DNA of 64,000 bases from Sphagnum magellanicum (Eukaryota; Streptophyta; Sphagnopsida; Sphagnales; Sphagnaceae). The first letter of the stretch is position 1. The number at the start of each line of letters is the position of its first letter. The translations under genes and the position numbers were made by a program. The stretch spans positions 15,116,026 to 15,180,025 of the forward strand of contig CM038924.1 of the NCBI GenBank assembly GCA_021904315.1, read 5' to 3'. Positions 58,037-64,000 of the stretch are shown one piece after another. The notes under the pieces were generated by a model. It searched no databases. It was not told where the DNA came from and saw only the letters and a program-made list of their open reading frames with translations.

Positions 58037-60539
58037 CTGGGAACTGCTCGTCATCTCGGACACCGCATTGTCCTTGATGAGACGAGCTCAATTGTAACCC
58101 ATTACGGATGTGCCGCGTTGCAACGGGAACAAAAAATCTAATCTACACAACGGAGCTTCTGCCGCAGCTTGCTTCCAGCGCACATTTTTCCTACCTCATC
58201 CATAATTGTTGAGGCCTGCACTATCTAGTCAGCAGCAGTGTTTTATGAATTTTCCTATTGCAGGCAACGCAGCGATCATCCTTAAGAAGTGTTTTGTTTG
58301 GCAGGTTCCAGGTGTTTTGGAGTAGGCTCAAAATTTTATTTTATTTTTGGGTATTCCAAACTGAAGGTTTAGAATTTTTGGGAACAAATTTTAAAATACT
58401 GGAACTGGGGTAACACTGGTTTAAACCAAGTTGGCTAGATTATATCATTGTTGTGTTCGTGCTCTCTTTTTTTCACTGAGAAAAGTGCTAATAATTAGGT
58501 TGACGAGAGCTTTTGCATTAAGCAAAACTTAGACTTATGTCTTGGGTTTGATTGAGCACAACAGATTTATTTTGTACTAGCGAACCCCTCACCTAGGGTG
58601 CATTCTCCCTCAGTTCCTCCTTGCAGCTCATTCAGAAAGGACCTGAAGGGCACATTCCATACCTAATGGTTCATATATAGGTCATAAAATAGCACAGGTT
58701 GGTGATTCTGTAGCAAAGGTCGGTAGGAAATATCAGAATTTTTGTCATTTGAGACAACATGAAATCCTGCCCAGTCAGAACATTAGGATCTTTCTGGATC
58801 CAGATTATTGTAAAGATCTGGATTAATCTAGCTTGGGACACTGGCTTGTGTTTGGGGCTTTGAAACCATCCCAAGTGTTCAGTATCTTGACTAAGTCCTC
58901 AATTTTCATTGGAAAAGGTAGTGTGGATAGTTGGATTTTCATCCATCCAGCAATGGTATCTTGATGGGGGGTGTTTCCCACTGTGGCCGGTGAAAGCCCA
59001 AATTACTCCACCATCCTTAGATTCATGTGAACATCAACATGTCCACAACCCTGCAATAGAAGGCGCAATAAAGTCAGCCGCAGAAGGTGGCTATCTAGTC
59101 ACCCAGAACATACCATGTTATTTGTAGTTGCTGCGATTGAAGACCTCTTCAATATGTTGGAGGTTGCACGAAGCTTCACACTTGGCTAATTTTTCAGCAA
59201 AATTTTGCCACTTCTGTGAAATCATAATTTTTTAAAAATAACTGGGCGGCATCGTTGAAAACTTCTTTGCTGCACCGCAGGTCATGGGGAGAACTTTTCA
59301 GCACAGGCTAGATTGCATGCCATGCCACACAAGTGCGGAAAATGCTCCTCACTATTCCATAGACCGATCATGTCTGCTCATCCTCATCATTGTGCACTTT
59401 TAATGAATTACATGCTTGGGGCACCACCCAGTTTAGTGGTTTCTCAATTTATCATCCATCCTAGTATTTTGTCAATGGCCATGCCATTAAAGCTTGACCA
59501 GTTTACTTGAAATTTGCAAATATCTTATCACATTGAGTTAACGGAATCATCCAGCTCAGTTCCTTATTGCAGTAGGGAACTTGGGAACTGGGAGCAAAAG
59601 ACTGGAGTCCATTAGTCCAAAGAATCCAGGGTTATACACCAGAACTTGGCATCAACTCTATTCTATTCCATTACATTAGCAAACATGGCTTCAAATTTCA
59701 ACGTCAATCGCAAGTTGATTGTTATGTAGGGGCATTTGTGTCGTAGGATTGTTGTGCTCAAAAAGATAAGAAGAAGTTTGAAGTATTTGGGGTTTATGCT
59801 CCAAATGTTGGTGCAATGGGATAGAAGTTTCCCAAAACATGGTTTCCCAATCAATCAAAGTCATTAAAAAATTTACTTGTTGAGTATATACTATATACCA
59901 GTATATACCGCCAAATTTGTGCAGAAATGGTCAATACTTGAATGGTCAACAAAGGTTTGAGAGTAATAGGCTAGTAGATATGTGAAAAAATAGTTTTGCA
60001 TTCACCAAGAGGAATTGGGTTCTTTCACAAAAGAATTGGAGACAAATAGAGGAGATAATAGATTTATCCAAAAAATTCTCTAAACTCTAGATCTTCCTAA
60101 GTTTGAGTGAAACATGCCAAAGGTTTCGCTAAATGAAAAAATTGCATGACCAAACTCAAACATTTCCTAGAACTAGGAACAGAGGTGGAGTTTGAGCATA
60201 GCTCTATTGCATCCATAATAGGATCTCCATGGGCAGTAACATATCGGCTTGTAGAGAACAGCTTGTAGAGAACGATTTGAATGAAGTACAGCTTTTCTTT
60301 TCTTTTTTTGCTTTTTTGTTTTTTAAGCACAATGGCAGATCTGACCTTACAACTCCTTGGTACCCCCAAGTCAAGCTCATTGGCAGCAGGTCAGCAAGAA
60401 TTTCACCAGGTTCAACATCATGATCTCACTGAGATGAGGGAAAATCTAGGCTTCTTTTAATTCATGCAAACTGAACATGTCACTACACACTCAGGATTTC
60501 CTTTCTGCCTTGAGTGTCAAATTTCTGCCAAGGTGGGGA
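58037..60539. other. no confident gene
   Basis: Short frames only. A plus-strand piece near 59775 (FEVFGVYAPNVGAMG) hints at the endonuclease region of a LINE, but its surroundings do not support the hint well enough for a call. Confidence 0.4.
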
Positions 60540-60762
60540 TTTGTTTTTGGAAAATGCTGACAAAAAAGTGTTTGATAGTCACCAAATTTCAGAATTTAAA
60601 AAAAAATTCATTAGATTCGGTATTAACTTCCAATAGGGTAACAAACAATATAGAAGGGTTCTTTAATTTCATTTTTTGGAGCCAGATTTACTTTAATTTT
60701 CTTATGGATGATTGCCACTTCAACTATATTACAAAATTGAGAAAAGAAAAAAGAAAACCCCA
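60540..60762 (-). mobile_element. hAT-like MITE fragment (family M1)
   Basis: Carries 'tagtcaccaaatttcagaat', 'agggtaacaaacaatataga', 'cttatggatgattgccactt' and 'aagaaaaccccac'. Ends are diverged. Confidence 0.62.
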
Positions 60763-63470
60763 CCATAAATTATTTGTACCTTGCACTACAATGGACCCAG
60801 CTAGTCCTTATCCACTTGCTCTCAATGGAAGTCGAACAAAAGGCTTTGAGCAACTGCCTTTCAACTCACTCTCACAGTCTGGTGCAACAGATGTGGCCCC
60901 CCATTCATTAAGGAACCATATACTTTTCTTGCCATCAACAGGCCATGACAGGTGATCGTAATTTCATACCTTTGGTGGTTTCCAAGTAGCACCATCCCCT
61001 GTGCACAATAAATGTGTCAATTTGCAAATAACAAAATGTGCATGGGATAACATCCACATATTATAAGTAGGTACCATCTTCTGAATACATTGAGTTGTTG
61101 CATTCAGAGAGTGTGGTATAACACTTGGAACTAGTAGAAACTCAGTCCCATTTCAAGACTTACTTCAGAACTTATAACATAGTCATAATGCTCGATCTTT
61201 TGTGTACTTGTTTCCAAGGTGACTGCAACAAGATGCTCAAAAGCTCATGCATTGCCTTCCCCAGACAGTAATTGCTTGTGAGACTGAACTCAGACAGACT
61301 CAGAGGACTTATGAAACATGAGAGAACCAAAGACACAGAGGAACAGCTCATTGCCATTCAACAATGTGATTCAAGGCATCTTAACAAATTGACTGTAACT
61401 GGAGATGTTCCCCACGGGTATGTATTGCTATGCCTTAAGTAACTATCATTACTTTTATTATATAAGGGGTGCCTCCCTCTTTTTTGTCTTTTTGTTTTTT
61501 TCAATAAGGCTATTTGATTGGCCCATCACCAAAAAGAAAAAGAAGAAAGAAACTTTCGAAACTTCCAAAAACAAAAGTTCTTGTGTAAAGATACAATGCT
61601 TTCATTTAGCTCACCTGTATAGGTGAGAAGGGGAGAACTTTTTGCAAACCATAGGGGGTAAAATTGAAGAAGTGTCAAGAGAAGGCACCAAGATCCCGGC
61701 AAAAGGGGAAAATGAAAAGGTTCAAAATAGTACTAAATCTTTTTGTTATTTCACACTGAGTTAAGTGGCATTCAAGTGGCTAGCTTGAGCTCAGTGATGT
61801 GTCTTTTCACTGCACTTTCATCTCAGTGAAATGTCAAAAAAAAAACCCCACATCCTACATCCCCCCACCCTTTCTCTTTACCCCAAAAGAAAAAAAAAAA
61901 CTATGGCCTCCAAGTGCAGTTCAGCCATGTCATTGGCTGCTGACATTGGTTACGACCGTTTTTGGCCTGAACTAATTACGCCTTTCTAAAAGCTATTGCA
62001 AAATTTATTAATTAGTTGTGAGGTGTCTCCCAAAGTTCAAATTTTTTTTTTGTTTGCTAGGAGCCACCTTGATTGGCCTATCACAAAAAACAATATTGAA
62101 ACATTGAACATTGCTCCCAACAAATCCATATATTCCCCCATTATCATGCAAAGCACATAATGATTGAGTTGTTATACCCAGCCACACTGTGGTCCACACA
62201 CTCCTCACACTTAACTACAAGAATAAAGCTACCTTTTAGTGCTCTTATAGACTCAACCGAGGGAAATGTGGGTCGGGTTTTCTGTTGTACCGTTATGGGG
62301 TTGCAAATTGTCGCACTTTGGTTGGTTTTATTTTCTTACCAAAAAAATACAAAACCTTTTGCCTTGGGTGTATTGTTCAAAATGTGCAGGCGTGGGTGGT
62401 TCATGCATCAAGATATTTGATATTTCTTTTTGACAAAATATTGCACCGTCGGTAATGAATATGGTGTCCAGATGCCAAAAACAACTAGCCAAGAATATAG
62501 TTCCAGTTAGTAATTTTGTTAGACAAAACAACTTGCTACTACGGACATATGGGGCCCAAATTTCAATAGAGACTCTAATCAATATGGCGTGTAGGTTACT
62601 TGTATTCCCAGTTTTGTCTTGAAAATACAGCAATCTTCCTTGAAACCAAGATCCTGGCGTACACAAAGGGGTTAATTACATCTTTTAAGTTGATTCAAGT
62701 ATAGAAATACCTCTCCATGGGAAGCAAGTGAACTTAAATGTTCCCAGATGTGGTATTTGAAATTTTGGTTTCAAGGAAGATTTTCCTTGGAAATTAACTT
62801 AAAATTTAAAATTACTTTTTCACAATTGACCACCATCATGAAGGTCCTGTTCACACTTAGACCAGCAGCACTGGCCACACTAGTTTATACTTACATGAGC
62901 ACAACCTCAAACCAACCACAGGTTGCAATTTGATCAGAAAACTATTTATTTAGTCAAAATGTAGTATACTACTCCTCAGTCATGGGAACTCCATCATCCC
63001 AAACATGTGTTCCCTAAATTAGTCATAAGATACATAACCTAAATAGTAGACTATAACCATGGTGAACCTCCTATTTGTAGGGTAAAGCCAAGGCCACAGG
63101 CATTATTGACTGGAATAAGGGCACACATGAGGTGGAGCTGAGATCTAGCCCCACTTTGGTAAAGCCTATATAGCCAAGGGCTTTATTGAGTGTAAAGACT
63201 ATGTTCTGAGTTCTGTTTTCTTTGTGGGAAGGAAAACATGTTTTCTTTCTTAGAAAATGTCTAAGAACATGTTTTCATAGAAAATGTCTATGCACACTAT
63301 TGCCCTCAGAAAGGGAATCTTAATTCATACATGGTTATTGTCTCAGTTTTTTTGCTAGTGATCAAAGGTCAAGAAATGCCCTCACCTTAGATGCCAAACA
63401 ATGATGAAAATAATTGCAACATAATAGCCTTTCTAACTACTTTCTTCTTTCCACTTGCTTACACATCATA
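60763..63470. other. no recognised gene; one inverted repeat
   Basis: An 18-bp perfect inverted pair lies at 62632-62649 and 62765-62782 (AATCTTCCTTGAAACCAA and its complement). The 63085-63170 segment is a diverged relative of 30320-30410. No protein-like frame was seen. Confidence 0.5.
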
Positions 63471-63810
63471 AGCCCAGAAGCTAGAAGCTTCTAGCTTCTT
63501 GCTTTCTTTTGAACAAGTCTGGGACAGGCATGATTTTGATGCACAGAACAGGAACAAACTCTGGAACATACTTTTTGATAGTTACCCAATCTCTCCTGAA
63601 ACCTTTGAAATTGCTCTAGAAAACAAGAGCCCTCTTTCTGAGTTGGAGAAAAGAAGTCGAAACCCTTTTGCAGTTGACAATTTTTAAAGTGAAGAAAGAA
63701 TCAAACAGTTTTGGAACTGTAACTGGTTTCTGGACAACTTCATCCGACCTGTTGCTCTCTCATTGCCTCAGATAAGGGGAGTTATAAAGTGGATGTTCAT
63801 GCTTTCATTT
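63471..63810 (+). pseudogene. coding-like scrap of unknown gene
   Basis: A plus-strand frame reads like real protein: SFEQVWDRHDFDAQNRNKLW, then SYPISPETFEIALENKSPL. After one TAA at 63685 it continues SEERIKQFWNCNWFLDNFIR and PVALSLPQIRGVIKW in the same frame. The continuation across a single stop suggests either a broken exon or the end of a real gene with misleading downstream text. I do not recognise the protein. Confidence 0.35.
63476..63499. repeat. 24-bp perfect palindrome
   Basis: The left half AGAAGCTAGAAG is mirrored exactly by CTTCTAGCTTCT. The centre GAAGCTTC has the spacing of a heat-shock element (nGAAnnTTCn), which may be chance. Confidence 0.75.
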
Positions 63811-64000
63811 TTTTAAATCTTTATCAACCCTTAACATTTGATAGTAAATATTATTACAATTTGTCACTTCCAACAATGTACTGTTTACATTTAGAAGTCT
63901 ATTGTATCATTGCTATAATTTGATGGATTCCTAGGATATCTGAAAACTAGTTATGTCCAGTAATCAATATCCAGGGGCAGACTACTACAATACTGAGATG

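Noticed and set aside
59640-59900. Possible LINE endonuclease piece (VYAPN)
   Set aside because: Only a five-residue motif supports it; flanking text does not continue as an endonuclease or RT in any one frame.

Overview
The window looks like nuclear DNA of a land plant with a large, repeat-rich genome. Evidence: plant-type telomere repeats (TTTAGGG), spliced genes with GT-AG introns, plant heavy-metal-associated (HMA) proteins, and many decayed transposable elements. The retroelement types and the form of the HMA proteins made me think of a non-flowering plant (fern, lycophyte, moss or gymnosperm), but the species cannot be read from the sequence.

The only convincing host genes are three members of one HMA-like family plus one dead copy, all between 24.6 and 54.6 kb. 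Gene 1 (24966-25724, +) is intronless and keeps the metal-binding CxxC pair. Gene 2 (27900-28460, +) is a broken duplicate of gene 1 that includes its 5' leader. Gene 3 (43161-44343, +, four exons) and gene 4 (52789-54588, -, three exons) share matching introns and the same HMA scaffold, but the CxxC residues are replaced by polar or acidic ones. Each living gene has a different N-terminus and a Tyr/Ser-rich tail, and none ends in a farnesylation box. They look like diverged paralogues, not an operon-like unit.

Regions: 0-2.8 kb, GTTC-rich dispersed repeats. 2.8-8.2 kb, a fossil Ty3/gypsy element on the minus strand with a solo LTR of another family inside it. 8.4-12 kb, a short Harbinger-like MITE and degenerate tandem repeats. 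12.4-22.7 kb, two decayed reverse-transcriptase elements in the same orientation, each interrupted by a copy of that same LTR. 22.8-24.2 kb, a poly-C tract and GTTC-rich repeats. 24.6-28.5 kb, HMA gene 1 and pseudogene 2. 29-36 kb, MITEs and hairpins. 37.2-38.9 kb, a dead hAT-type transposase. 39.9-42.7 kb, MITEs. 42.7-44.4 kb, HMA gene 3. 46-51.3 kb, AT-rich DNA with a Ty1/copia scrap. 52.8-56.7 kb, HMA gene 4 and its upstream region. 56.7-60.8 kb, a cluster of hAT-like MITEs. 60.8-64 kb, mostly featureless, with a coding-like scrap near the right end.

The least expected observation is the local HMA family, which combines an intact intronless metal-binding-type member with spliced members whose metal site has been replaced. 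I found no CRISPR array, rRNA gene, convincing tRNA gene or bacterial-type system.
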